Assembly: GCF_003572205.1 (NCBI RefSeq)
Contig: NZ_QXNY01000008.1
Span: forward strand, 42,165 to 106,164
Direction of reading: 5' to 3'
DNA: 64,000 nt
From: Algihabitans albus
GTDB taxonomy: Bacteria; Pseudomonadota; Alphaproteobacteria; Kiloniellales; DSM-21159
Below, piece by piece: positions 35,724-45,809 of the stretch; positions within the stretch are counted from its first letter, which is position 1, and each line of letters starts with the position of its first letter. The translations under genes were made by a program, and so were the position numbers. The notes under the pieces are model-generated. The model was not told where the DNA came from. It did not search any database and saw only the letters and a list, made by a program, of their open reading frames with translations.

Positions 35724-37736
35724 ATGGCTGCGGTGCAGGCCCCCGGGGGCGGTCCAGCCAGCGAAGCGAGGTGGAAGTGGCTTTTGGAAGAGTCTCCGGC
35801 CCCGATGTTGGTGACCAACGGCCTGGAGGTGCTCTTCGCGAACAAGGCGGCCGCTGAAGTCCTGGGTTACGCCGATCCTCAAGCTCTGGCGGGCAAGACC
35901 ATGTGGGATCTCAATGCCGCCGAAGACTTCCCTCTGGTGCAGGAGCGGGTCCGCAGATGGCGGAATCAGGAGCAGCTCCCGCCCCGCGACGCGCGCCTGG
36001 TCTGCGCCGATGGCAGAATCAAGCAGGTCGAGGTCGCGGGCTATCCGATCGAGTACGAAGGTCAGAACGCGGTCTTCATTCGCCTGACCGACGTCTCCCA
36101 ACAGCGCAGCCGGGAAGTCGCGGAACGGGAGTCTCGCGAGCGCCTGACGCTCGCCATAGACATGATCGGCGGCGCAACCTGGGTTTACGACTACAAGACC
36201 GGGGCGCTCAGCGACTACGGCGGTCTCCAGCGGCTGCTGGGCTACCCGGAGACCAACCGGGAGATCGGCACCTCGATCAACGACTTCGTTCATCCCGACG
36301 ACCGTTCGCGGGTCGCGGGGCGCTTAACGCGGCAGCGGCTGGCGACACAGGACGATGTTTCCACGGAACATCGGCTGCGGCGCGCGGACGGAACCTACAT
36401 CTGGGTTCGATCGCGTGCCCGGGTGATCAAGGACGAGGCCGGCGAGCCGCAACGCGCAATCGGCATCGATACGGATATCACGGCCGAGAAGCGCGAGCGC
36501 ATCCTGCGTGACGGGCGCGCGGCGGCTCTCTCCGCAATCACGGCCGGTGCGCGTTTGGAGTCCGTGCTGAGGCAGATCGTCCTGACGGCCGAGCAGGCGA
36601 TCGAGGGGAGTGTCGTGGCGATCCTCCGTCGCAACGGCGATACCCTCGAACTGGCAAGCGCGCCGCACCTGCCGGAGCCACTGGCCGAGCGGCTTCGTGT
36701 CCTGCCGCTGGGTGAGGCCGGCGGCAGCGCCGGACGGGCCGCCGCCTCAGGCAAGCGCGTGACTCAGGATGGGCTGGACGACGGCGACGGGTCCGCACAT
36801 CCGCTGACGGCGGCGCTGCTGGCCGCCGGAATCCGCTCGGCCTGGCTGGAGCCGATCGTGGCCGGCAAGGCGCGGGTGCTAGGTGTCCTGGCGATCTACC
36901 TGCCACATTCCAGCACGCCCCGGCCGGCCGACAACGTCGTGCTGTCGGAACTCAGCGACGTCTCTCGCCTGGCGATCGAACACGCCCGCACCCAGAGGCG
37001 GCTGCGCGAAGCGCGCACCGAGGCGGAGCGCGCCAACCGGGCCAAGAGCAACTTCCTCGCGACCATGAGTCACGAACTGCGGACGCCCCTGAATGCCATC
37101 ATCGGATTCTCCGAGGTGATGCAGCACGGCGTTTTCGGTCCCGTCGGCAATCCGCGTTACGAGTCCTACGTCGGCGACATCCTACAGTCGGCCCGGCATC
37201 TCCTCGATATTCTCTCCGACATTCTCGACATGTCGCGGATCGAGGCCGGCCGCTGGGAAATCAGCTTTCAGCCGGTCGATGCGCCCGCGATCCGCGGCTT
37301 CAGCCATCTGCTGACCGCCGTCGCGGAGCAGCATGGCTGCAAGCTGTCGATCGAGATTGCCGACGAGTTCCAAGTGCAGGCCGATCTCCGCGCGCTCAAA
37401 CAGATCCTGATCAACCTCGTCAGCAACGCGGCGCGTTATGGCCGTCGACACGGGCAGATCCGGGTCGCCGGGTTCCTGAGGCCGGAGGGAGCCGCGCTGG
37501 AGGTGCGCGATGAAGGGCCCGGCATTCCGGCCGAGCAGATCGAGACCTTGCTGCAGCCCTTCGAACGCAGCGAGCAGGCCAAGGCAATGGTGGAAAGCGG
37601 CCTCGGACTTGGCCTGCCGATCGTCCGCCAGCTCGCGGAGCTGCAAGGCGCGGACTTCAAACTGGAGAGCACGCTCGGCGTCGGGACTTGCGCGCGCGTG
37701 GTCTTTCCCGGCAAGGACCGCGAGCCGGAGGCGTAG
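35724..37736 (+). CDS. Soluble PAS-PAS-GAF sensor histidine kinase
   Basis: 670 aa from ATG 35724, which is better spaced from GAGG than the GTG at 35718. Domains in order: PAS (about 20-130), PAS/PAC (about 140-260), GAF (about 270-425), HisKA with His450 in FLATMSHELRTPLN, HATPase (about 555-665; NLVSNAARYG, DEGPGIP, GLGLGLPIV). No transmembrane segment, so it senses a cytoplasmic signal. No response regulator is adjacent; it is probably an orphan kinase feeding a phosphorelay. It converges on the globin-coupled chemoreceptor. Confidence 0.88.
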   Translation: MAAVQAPGGGPASEARWKWLLEESPAPMLVTNGLEVLFANKAAAEVLGYADPQALAGKTMWDLNAAEDFPLVQERVRRWRNQEQLPPRDARLVCADGRIKQVEVAGYPIEYEGQNAVFIRLTDVSQQRSREVAERESRERLTLAIDMIGGATWVYDYKTGALSDYGGLQRLLGYPETNREIGTSINDFVHPDDRSRVAGRLTRQRLATQDDVSTEHRLRRADGTYIWVRSRARVIKDEAGEPQRAIGIDTDITAEKRERILRDGRAAALSAITAGARLESVLRQIVLTAEQAIEGSVVAILRRNGDTLELASAPHLPEPLAERLRVLPLGEAGGSAGRAAASGKRVTQDGLDDGDGSAHPLTAALLAAGIRSAWLEPIVAGKARVLGVLAIYLPHSSTPRPADNVVLSELSDVSRLAIEHARTQRRLREARTEAERANRAKSNFLATMSHELRTPLNAIIGFSEVMQHGVFGPVGNPRYESYVGDILQSARHLLDILSDILDMSRIEAGRWEISFQPVDAPAIRGFSHLLTAVAEQHGCKLSIEIADEFQVQADLRALKQILINLVSNAARYGRRHGQIRVAGFLRPEGAALEVRDEGPGIPAEQIETLLQPFERSEQAKAMVESGLGLGLPIVRQLAELQGADFKLESTLGVGTCARVVFPGKDREPEA

Positions 37737-37793
37737 TGCCCGAGACGCCGCACGGCTTTGGTGGCGGAGTCCCGATCGCCTCGGGTGCCGGAC

Positions 37794-39140
37794 TCAGGCG
37801 GCGGAGATCTCCTGCAGGAAGGCGTCCACCTGGCGGCTCAGAAGATCCGCGTCGTTCGAGAGCTCGCCGGCTGCCGAGACCACGGCCTGTGCGGCCGCGC
37901 CCGTATCGGACGACGCCGTCTCCAGGGTCCCGATGCGCGCGGACACGTCCTGGCTGCCCAGCGATGCCTCCTGGGTGCTGCGCGCAATCTCTCGGGTGGC
38001 GGCCGATTGCTGCTCGACCGCCGAGGCGATCGAGCCGGAAACTTCGTTGATGCGGTCGATGGCTTCGGAGATCGAGGCCATGGATTCGGCGGCCTCGCCG
38101 GTCGCCGACTGCATGGCCGCGATCTGCTGACTGATGTCCTCGGTGGCGCCCGCCGTCTGGGTCGCCAGGCTCTTGACTTCGGAGGCGACGACGGCGAAGC
38201 CCTTTCCAGCTTCTCCGGCACGCGCCGCCTCGATCGTGGCGTTGAGCGCCAGCAGATTCGTCTGCTCGGCGATCTCCTTGATCAGTGTGACGACGGTCCC
38301 GATCCGTTCGGCCGAGGTGACAAGCTGGCGGATCGCTTCCGCGGTACGTTCGGTTCGCGCGACGGCTTCGGTCGCGACGCTCGCCGCCTGTTGCACCTGC
38401 GTCGAGATTTCCTGGACCGAGCTGCCCATCTCCTCGCAGGCCGCCGCCGCCGCCGACACGTTGGCGGAGGTCTGTTCCGATGCGGCCGCGACCGAGATGG
38501 CCAGTTCGCTGCCGTTGCGGGCGGTGGTCAGCATGCCGGTCGCGGCGCCGTGCATCTCGCCGGCGGCCTTGCCCACCGTCCCGACGATTGCGCCGACCTT
38601 GTCCTTGAAGGTCGCCGCCAGGCGGGCCAGCGCCTCGTCCTTGGCGCGCTGATGCTCCTCGATATAGACGGAGATCGACAGCTCCATGTCCAACAGGACG
38701 GCTCTGGCGATGGCGGCCAGTTCGGCGGCGCAGGCCGTCTTGTCGGTCCGGGCCAGCCAGCCGGTCTGCATCCTCTCCAGGATACTGGCCTGCAGACCGG
38801 TCATCAGCAGCGCGTAACCGCCGATGTACCAGCGGGGGGACAGTCCGAGACGGCTGTGGGCCTGCCCGATGCGCCGCACGGACTCGATATAGCCGCTGTC
38901 GTAGGTGCCGTCGGCGATCCGCAGCCAATGCTTGAGCTGCGCGGCATGGGCCTGATTGCGATGCGCCTCGGTTGGGAACATGGCGGCCATCTCGGGGAAG
39001 CCGGACAGGTGGGCATAGAAGTCGTCCAGGATGCCCGGTAGGTGCTGTTTCAACCAAGGACGCAGAGATCTCAATCGACGGAGCGACGCCTCGTCCAACT
39101 GAATGAAATGAAGGCGGTCTTCAATCTTATCGGCGGTCAC
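37794..39140 (-). CDS. Globin-coupled methyl-accepting chemotaxis protein
   Basis: 448 aa, no membrane segment. N-terminal protoglobin domain (about 10-165): the heme-pocket pattern [19 protein letters not shown] places the probable proximal His at residue 95. The C-terminal half is the chemoreceptor signalling coiled coil with the conserved hairpin [25 protein letters not shown] tip. This is the HemAT-like layout, so a cytoplasmic oxygen (aerotaxis) or other gas sensor. Upstream lies an AT-rich 252-base region with GAAGTAAA direct repeats at 39198 and 39209. Confidence 0.92.
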   Translation of the reverse strand: MTADKIEDRLHFIQLDEASLRRLRSLRPWLKQHLPGILDDFYAHLSGFPEMAAMFPTEAHRNQAHAAQLKHWLRIADGTYDSGYIESVRRIGQAHSRLGLSPRWYIGGYALLMTGLQASILERMQTGWLARTDKTACAAELAAIARAVLLDMELSISVYIEEHQRAKDEALARLAATFKDKVGAIVGTVGKAAGEMHGAATGMLTTARNGSELAISVAAASEQTSANVSAAAAACEEMGSSVQEISTQVQQAASVATEAVARTERTAEAIRQLVTSAERIGTVVTLIKEIAEQTNLLALNATIEAARAGEAGKGFAVVASEVKSLATQTAGATEDISQQIAAMQSATGEAAESMASISEAIDRINEVSGSIASAVEQQSAATREIARSTQEASLGSQDVSARIGTLETASSDTGAAAQAVVSAAGELSNDADLLSRQVDAFLQEISAA

Positions 39141-39392
39141 GGTCGGCGTGCTCCTGCATGGTTTATCTCTTCCCGTCTGTCTCCATTCTGTAATTTAGAA
39201 GTAAATCGGAAGTAAAATTTCCCATAATCTCAAAATATTTTAAGTAAAATGCGTGTTTATACGATAAGAGAACTTTGATGCGCCCGGCCGGAGGCTTCGA
39301 AGGAGGCACGACCAAGTGGAGGGAGACACCCTCCGCCGGCCTGCGTAAGATTAGGTCGAGGTGATCGAAGTTCGGATCGAGAGGGAATCGCG

Positions 39393-40415
39393 ATGACCTG
39401 TTGCCGCAAGCACCGTGGATTGGCGCAGCTTGGGCGGGCACCCGGCCGCGGGTTCGGCCCGGTCCTGGGCCGCAGGCAGATGCTGATGGGCATGCTGGCC
39501 GGTGGCGCTGTCGGACTCGCGGGCTGCTCGACCAATCCGCTGACCGGGCGCGACCAGTTGATGCTGGTGAGCGATGACGAACTGGCGGCCATGTCGGTCA
39601 GTACCTGGGAACAGGTTCGGAAGGAATACGATCGCGGCGGCACGGCGGGCGAGCGTCAGGCCGTTCAGCAGGTCGGTCGCGACATGGTCGATGCCTCCGG
39701 CCTCGGCGGCACCCGAAACTGGGAGTTCGAGGTCTTCGAGGGTCCCTCCAACGCCTTCGTGCTGCCCGGCGGGCAGGTGGCGGTCTTTACCGGCATCCTG
39801 GAGGACTTCGACAACGACGCCCAGATGGCGGCCGTGGTCGGCCATGAGGTCGGTCATGTGGCGGCGCGTCACTCGGCCGAGCGGGTCAGCCAGCAGGTGC
39901 TGGCTTCGTTCGTGGTCGGCGGGACGGCGGCCATCCTGGCCGGGATCGGAACCGACCGTGCCGCGACCCAGATCGCGGTCGGTGCGCTCGGTGCCGGCGC
40001 CACCTTTGGCGTCTTGCTGCCCTATTCGCGCCGCCACGAGCTGGAGGCCGACCGCCTGGGCGTCGAGTACATGGCGCAGAAGGGCTACGACCCCCGCGAG
40101 GCGCGGGAGTTCTGGGTCGACCGGATCGAGGAGCGCGAGCGCGAGGCGCCGGCCGAATTCATGTCGACCCACCCTTCGGACGAAACGCGGATCGGCCAGA
40201 TCGAGGGGCTGCTGCCCGAGGCCATGGAGGTCTATCAGCAGAATGCGGAGGCGGCTCCGGCGCCCGACGGTTTCTCGGATCGGAGCGGTCTCGCCAGCCA
40301 GGGCCGGCGTACCGAAGCGGCACCGCCGCTGGAGATGGTCGGATGCGATCTGGAGGGCCGGCGGCTGCGGGTGACACCCGAGACCTGCGTGGAGTTCGGC
40401 GGGACGCTGATCTAG
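39393..40415 (+). CDS. M48-family zinc metalloprotease lipoprotein
   Basis: 340 aa. The zinc motif HEVGH (151-155) and the downstream RHELEADRLG third-ligand region are intact. The N-terminus has a lipobox (GLAGC, Cys45) behind a twin-Arg-like GRRQMLMG, so it is likely a periplasm-facing lipoprotein of the BepA/LoiP type, acting in outer-membrane quality control. An alternative start at the Met before the hydrophobic stretch (about 39480) would shorten the leader. It precedes the alpha-2-macroglobulin gene by 159 bases. Confidence 0.87.
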   Translation: MTCCRKHRGLAQLGRAPGRGFGPVLGRRQMLMGMLAGGAVGLAGCSTNPLTGRDQLMLVSDDELAAMSVSTWEQVRKEYDRGGTAGERQAVQQVGRDMVDASGLGGTRNWEFEVFEGPSNAFVLPGGQVAVFTGILEDFDNDAQMAAVVGHEVGHVAARHSAERVSQQVLASFVVGGTAAILAGIGTDRAATQIAVGALGAGATFGVLLPYSRRHELEADRLGVEYMAQKGYDPREAREFWVDRIEEREREAPAEFMSTHPSDETRIGQIEGLLPEAMEVYQQNAEAAPAPDGFSDRSGLASQGRRTEAAPPLEMVGCDLEGRRLRVTPETCVEFGGTLI

Positions 40416-40574
40416 CCCGCCTCCGTTCGGTCGCGGCCCTGCCTTGGTTCCGCGGTTTTGGCGGAGTGAAATTCCGCCGGATGAAGATCCGCGAAGTGAA
40501 GCGCTAAGGAGTCACGTTCCTCGCTGCCGACGGGTGGAGGATGCGCTGGCTGGACCGACTTGGGGGATACCGCG

Positions 40575-43500
40575 ATGCCGCTGCTGCGCCGCATTGGAAT
40601 CTGGATCGTTCTGAGCCTGCTTCTGGCCGCACCGCCGGTGCTGTCGGCGTCGCCCGAACAGGTGGGGCTGCCTTCCGTCGCGCAAGCCGCCGAGCGTCTG
40701 GAGGGTCGGCTCGCCGCCAACCTGGAGTTCGCCGCCGCCGCGGGGGCCGCCGTGCCGCGCGACCGCGCGCGCGTGATCGCCGAGCTGCAGGGCATCGCGG
40801 ATGCCGATCTTCGGTTGCGGCGTCTGGAGGCGCTGGCGGGCGCCGGTCTGGCCCAACCCGGCGACTGGCTGATGCTGGCCCGGCTCTATCTCGATCTGCG
40901 CCAGTTCGGCGACGCGGAGGCGGCGGCCTGGCTGGCGGCGACCGGCCCGGTGGCGGCTGGGGTCGAGGGCGCGGCTCTGGTGCTGCTTGCCGACATCCTG
41001 GAAATCGGGCAGGGCGGCAATCTGAGGGGCGCGGGTGTCGTGGACTGGCTGGCCGGCCTCCCGGACGCACTGTTGACGCCGGAGCTCGTCGAGCGGCGGA
41101 GGCAGCTCGCCGCGCGCTACGCCACGCGGTTTCAGCAAGTGGAGATCGATGTCGACCGCCCTCAGCCGGAGGTCTGCCTGCTCTTCACCGGGCGGTTGGC
41201 CCAGCGGCAGGCCTTGCCCTTGACCGACTACCTGGATCTCGCTCCGGATGGACCGCTGGATGCGAGCCTGCGTGGCGACCGTCTTTGCCTGAGTGGCCTG
41301 CGTCACGGCGGCGGCTACCGCCTGACCCTCCGGCCCGGCCTCCTGTCGGAGCGGGGCGAAGCGCTCGAGGGGGTTGTCGATCTGGAGGTCGCGGTCGCCG
41401 ACCGGACGGCCAGTGTCGGTTTTCAGGCCGGGGCCTACGTCCTGCCGGCCGACGACGATCCCCTGCTGCCGGTCACCAGCGTCAACGCCCGCGAACTGGA
41501 TCTGACGCTCTATCGCGTCGGGGACCGCAACCTGCTGACCCAACTGGAGTATGGCGATCTCGGCCGGCAGTTGACCGGCTACGATCTGCAGAACCTGGCC
41601 GAGCGCCAAGGCGAGCGGCTCTGGCAGGGTGCGATGACGGTTCCGGCCGGCCAGCCGAATGCCGAGCAGACCACCCTGATCCCGCTCGACGAGATGATCG
41701 GCAGCCGTGCGCCCGGCGTCTACGTCGTCGTGGCGGGCGTCGCCGATCCGCAGGCCGAGGACGAGCCCTGGACGCAGCAGGCCACCCAATGGCTGGTGGT
41801 GTCGGATCTCGGCCTCTCGTTGTTCGAGGGTCGGGACGGCCTGACCGTCTTCGCCCGCTCTTTCGCCGATGCCCGCGCAGAGTCCGAGGTCGAGTTGCAG
41901 CTTGTCGCGCGCAACAACCGGATCCTCGGCCGGGCCGTGACCGGCCCCGACGGGCGCGCCGGCTTTCCCGCCGGTCTGCTGCGCGGCGAAGGCGGCAACC
42001 GCCCGGCGGCGCTCTACGCCAGCACGGCGGGCGGCGACTTCACCTTCGTCGACCTCCAGGGACCCGCCTTGGATCTCTCCGAACGCGGCATCGCCGGACG
42101 GCCCTCGCCGGGTGCGGTCGATGCCTTTCTCACGCCCGAACGCGGTATCTACCGGCCGGGCGAGGCGGTTCATCTGACCGCGCTGCTGCGCCGCGACAGC
42201 GGCTTGGCGCTGCCGGGCCAACCGCTGACCCTGTCCGTAAGACGCTCGGACGGTGTCGAGGCGCACCGCACGATCGGCCGCGACGACGGTCTGGGCGGCT
42301 ATCTCTTCGTCGTACCCCTGGCCGAGGCCGTGCCGACCGGTCTCTGGCGGGCCGAGGTCTTTCTCGATCCCGAGGCCGCGCCGGTCGGGGCCGTCGACTT
42401 CCTGGTCGAGGACTTCGTGCCGCAGCGCCTGGAGCTGAGCCTGGAGAGCGATCGCGCGGCCCTGGCACCGCCGGAAACGGCCGAGATCGAACTAGAGGGA
42501 CGCTGGCTGTTCGGTGCTCCGGCGGCTGGCCTTGCGGTTCAGGCCGAGGCCGTGATCGACCTTGATCCCGAGCCTTTCCCGGACTACGGCGACTGGACTT
42601 TCGGTCTGGCCGATGAAGAGGTCAGCCCGTTGCGGGAGACTCTGCCGGCCGTCCGGACCGACGCCGAGGGCGAAAGCCGGATCGCCGTCAGCCTGCCGCG
42701 TCTGCCGGACAGCGCGGGACCGCTGGCGGCGAGGGTGACGGTCAGCCTGTTCGATGCCGGCGGCCGCCCGGTGACCCGCGATCTGAAGCTGCCGCTGCGC
42801 CCGCGTCCGGCCGAAATCGGCCTGAAGCCGCGCTTCGCCGAGGGCAGCATCGACGCCGGTCACACCGCCGCCGTCGATCTCGTCGCCCTGGATCCCGCTG
42901 GCGAAACGCTCGCCGGTCGCGCGCTGCAGGTCGAGTGGATCGAAGTGCGGAGCGACTGGATCCCCTACTGGCAGAACGGCACCCGCTGGCGCCGCCTCGT
43001 CACCGAGGTGCCGCTGGAGCGGGAGACGGTGACGACGGATGCCCAGGGCCGCGCGCTGCTGCAGCGTTCGCTCGACTGGGGCGATTACAAACTGCGGGTG
43101 GTCGATTCCGGCGGTGCCGCCACGGCCGTGACGGTCCGCGCCGGCTGGCGCGCCGCGACCGGAGAGACGGACGTGCCCGATGCCCTGGAGGTGACGCTGG
43201 CCGAGCCCGACCTGCGCGCGGGCGCGCTGCTGGAAGCCTTCGTCAAGGCTCCTTTCGCTGGCCGGGCGCTGGTCACCGTGCTGCGCGACGAGGTGCTGCA
43301 CAGCCTGGAGGTGGAGTTGCCGGCCGAGGGCGCTCGGGTTGCCCTGCCGGTCGAAGCCGACTGGGGACCGGGCGCCTACCTGGCCGTGACCGCCTATCGG
43401 CCCCGCGCGTCGGCCTCTTCGACCGGGGATCCGGCGGCACGGGCGCCGGCCAGAGCCATGGGCGCCGCCTGGTTTACCGTCGACCGGACCTCCCGGCGGC

Positions 43501-45809
43501 TGGAGGTGAGCTTGACCCCGCCCGCCGAGGTTCGCCCCCGCAGCGAGCTGACCGTTCCGCTGACGCTGCGCGGCGCGGACCTGGACCAGGGCGACGGCCG
43601 GGTTCATCTGGTCGTCGCAGCGGTGGACGAGGGGGTGCTGCTGGTCACCGATTTCGAGACACCTGACCCCTTGGAGCACCTGTTCCAACAGCGTCGCCTG
43701 GGCCTCGACTTGCGCGACCTCTACGGCAAGCTGATCGATCCCGCCGAGGGACTGCGCGGCGAGGTTCGCAGCGGCGGCGGGGCGCCGGCCAACCTCGCCG
43801 GTCTGACGACCCGCACGACGGAGGTGATCTCCCTGTTCAGCGGTCCCGTGCAGGTCGGGCCGGACGGCACCGCCGAGGTCACCTTCCAAGTGCCGGACTT
43901 CAACGGTCGCCTGCGGGTCATGGCCATGGCCTGGTCGCTGGGCGGGCTCGGCGCCGCCGCCGTGCCGGTGACGGTCCGCGATCCACTGGTGGCCGATCTG
44001 ATCCTGCCGCGCTTCCTGGCCCTGGGCGACCGGGCCGAAGCCACCCTGGAGCTCAACAACGTGGCGGGTCCGGCCGGCGACTATCGGGTGAGCCTGTCGG
44101 CGGGTGAGGCCGTCGCGGTCGAGACCGGGGCCTCCGTTCGCCTCGCGTCCGCCGCACGCGCTGTCTTGCCGGTCCCGCTGGAGGCGATTGCGCTCGGTGC
44201 TACGCGGGTGCAACTCGTCGTCACGGGACCCGATGGCTTCGAATTGGAGCGCGGCTGGAACATTCAGGTGCGGGCGGCACAGCCCTATGTCACGCGCCGC
44301 AGCTTGAGCCGTCTCGGTCCCGGGGAAAGCCGTCTGCTTGGCCCGGACTTGACCGAGGGCTTCCTGGTGGAGGGCTTGGATCTCAGTGTCACTGTCAGCG
44401 ACCGTCCGGATTTCGGCCTTCCGGGTCTGCTCGCCTCCCTGCAACGCTACCCTTACGGCTGCGTCGAGCAGACCATCAGCCGCGCCTTGCCGCTGGTCTA
44501 TCTGCCCGACCTGGCGGCGGAGTGGGATGTGGCTCTCGAGTGGTCGGACGACAGACTCCGGACCCAGGTGCGCGACGCGACAGCTTCGGTCCTAGCCCGT
44601 CAGACGGCGGCCGGAGGGTTCGGCCTCTGGTCCGCCGGCGGCGGGGAGGATGTCTGGATTTCCGCCTATGCCGCCGACTTCCTGTCCCGCGCGCAAGCCG
44701 AGGGTTTCGCCGTTCCGGCAGCGGCGTTGGAGCGCGCCTACGGCTACCTCGCGGCGCAGGCGGGATCGAGTTGGAACGACGATCTGGCCGGTCGCGCCTA
44801 TGCCTGGCAGGTGCTGGCCCGGGCGGGTCGGGCGGACCCGGGCGATCTGCGCTACTTCGCCGAACAGCAGGCCGGCGCACTCCCGACGCCGGCGGCCCGG
44901 CTGCAACTGGCCGCCGCCTTGGCCGCCGTCGGTGAGCGGGAGCGGGCGACGGCGCTCTTTGCCCTGACCGAGGAGGCGTGGCAAAGGCTGCCCGACCGTC
45001 TGGTGGCCTGGGACTACGGATCTCCGCTGCGCGACGCGGCCCTGGCCACGGCGCTTCTGGCCGAAAGCGGTCTGGAAGCCGAAGCCTGGGCGGCGGCGGC
45101 GCGGGTCGAGGGCCTGCAGGCCACGCGCCAACGACTCAGCACCCAGGAGCAGCTCTGGCTGCTGCTCGCCGCGCGCGGCCTGACGCCGGAAGAGGGCGCC
45201 CTTGCCGTAACGCTCGACGGCCGCGCGCTCGAGGGGGCCGCGCCGCTGACCTTGCGGCCCGGCGGCGAGGATCTGCAGGAAGGCCTGACGCTGACCAACA
45301 GCGGGAGCGAAGGCCTGGGAGTGACGGCGACCCGGGTCGGGATCCCCGCCGACCCCCTGCCGCCCTCGGCCGAGGGTCTGACCATCGCGCGGCGCCTGCT
45401 GGATTTCCAGGGCCAGCCGCTCGACCCGTCAACCCTGGCGCAGAACGACCAGGCCGTGGTCATCCTGAGCGGCCGCGTGACCGACGGGCGTGCCCATCAG
45501 GCGCTGGTAGTCGATCTGCTTCCGGCCGGGGTGGAGCTGGAGTCCGTCCTGGCCGGTCGGGGCACCGCGCGCGACGGTTTCGCCTTCCTGCCCGAGTTGA
45601 CCAGGCCGCTCTACGAGGCGCAGCGCGACGACCGCTACGTCGCGGCGGTCGATCTGAGCGCGGGAGAGACTTTCATCCTGGCCTATGTCGTGCGCGCGGT
45701 GACGCCTGGCGACTTCGCCCTGCCGGCCCCCTTCGTGGAGGACATGTACGCGCCCGACGTCTTCGCGCGAGGCGAAAGCGGACGTCTTGCGGTTGCCCGC
45801 CTGCCGTGA
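40575..45809 (+). CDS. Bacterial alpha-2-macroglobulin, thioester-containing
   Basis: 1744 aa from ATG 40575. A Sec signal (LLRRIGIWIVLSLLLAAPPVLSA) precedes several macroglobulin beta domains, the A2M family core (EVISLFSGPVQVGPDG...FQVPDFNGRLRVMAMAWS) and the thioester PYGCVEQT with Cys1296, followed by the helical thioester domain. It would trap invading proteases in the periplasm. The expected lipobox is absent after the signal peptide, so it may be soluble rather than membrane-anchored. The stop overlaps the pbpC start (TGATG), the known A2M/pbpC pairing. Confidence 0.92.
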   Translation: MPLLRRIGIWIVLSLLLAAPPVLSASPEQVGLPSVAQAAERLEGRLAANLEFAAAAGAAVPRDRARVIAELQGIADADLRLRRLEALAGAGLAQPGDWLMLARLYLDLRQFGDAEAAAWLAATGPVAAGVEGAALVLLADILEIGQGGNLRGAGVVDWLAGLPDALLTPELVERRRQLAARYATRFQQVEIDVDRPQPEVCLLFTGRLAQRQALPLTDYLDLAPDGPLDASLRGDRLCLSGLRHGGGYRLTLRPGLLSERGEALEGVVDLEVAVADRTASVGFQAGAYVLPADDDPLLPVTSVNARELDLTLYRVGDRNLLTQLEYGDLGRQLTGYDLQNLAERQGERLWQGAMTVPAGQPNAEQTTLIPLDEMIGSRAPGVYVVVAGVADPQAEDEPWTQQATQWLVVSDLGLSLFEGRDGLTVFARSFADARAESEVELQLVARNNRILGRAVTGPDGRAGFPAGLLRGEGGNRPAALYASTAGGDFTFVDLQGPALDLSERGIAGRPSPGAVDAFLTPERGIYRPGEAVHLTALLRRDSGLALPGQPLTLSVRRSDGVEAHRTIGRDDGLGGYLFVVPLAEAVPTGLWRAEVFLDPEAAPVGAVDFLVEDFVPQRLELSLESDRAALAPPETAEIELEGRWLFGAPAAGLAVQAEAVIDLDPEPFPDYGDWTFGLADEEVSPLRETLPAVRTDAEGESRIAVSLPRLPDSAGPLAARVTVSLFDAGGRPVTRDLKLPLRPRPAEIGLKPRFAEGSIDAGHTAAVDLVALDPAGETLAGRALQVEWIEVRSDWIPYWQNGTRWRRLVTEVPLERETVTTDAQGRALLQRSLDWGDYKLRVVDSGGAATAVTVRAGWRAATGETDVPDALEVTLAEPDLRAGALLEAFVKAPFAGRALVTVLRDEVLHSLEVELPAEGARVALPVEADWGPGAYLAVTAYRPRASASSTGDPAARAPARAMGAAWFTVDRTSRRLEVSLTPPAEVRPRSELTVPLTLRGADLDQGDGRVHLVVAAVDEGVLLVTDFETPDPLEHLFQQRRLGLDLRDLYGKLIDPAEGLRGEVRSGGGAPANLAGLTTRTTEVISLFSGPVQVGPDGTAEVTFQVPDFNGRLRVMAMAWSLGGLGAAAVPVTVRDPLVADLILPRFLALGDRAEATLELNNVAGPAGDYRVSLSAGEAVAVETGASVRLASAARAVLPVPLEAIALGATRVQLVVTGPDGFELERGWNIQVRAAQPYVTRRSLSRLGPGESRLLGPDLTEGFLVEGLDLSVTVSDRPDFGLPGLLASLQRYPYGCVEQTISRALPLVYLPDLAAEWDVALEWSDDRLRTQVRDATASVLARQTAAGGFGLWSAGGGEDVWISAYAADFLSRAQAEGFAVPAAALERAYGYLAAQAGSSWNDDLAGRAYAWQVLARAGRADPGDLRYFAEQQAGALPTPAARLQLAAALAAVGERERATALFALTEEAWQRLPDRLVAWDYGSPLRDAALATALLAESGLEAEAWAAAARVEGLQATRQRLSTQEQLWLLLAARGLTPEEGALAVTLDGRALEGAAPLTLRPGGEDLQEGLTLTNSGSEGLGVTATRVGIPADPLPPSAEGLTIARRLLDFQGQPLDPSTLAQNDQAVVILSGRVTDGRAHQALVVDLLPAGVELESVLAGRGTARDGFAFLPELTRPLYEAQRDDRYVAAVDLSAGETFILAYVVRAVTPGDFALPAPFVEDMYAPDVFARGESGRLAVARLP

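Noticed and set aside
42492..44444. 650-codon open frame antisense to the alpha-2-macroglobulin gene
   Set aside because: Lies wholly inside a well-supported gene and shows no family features.
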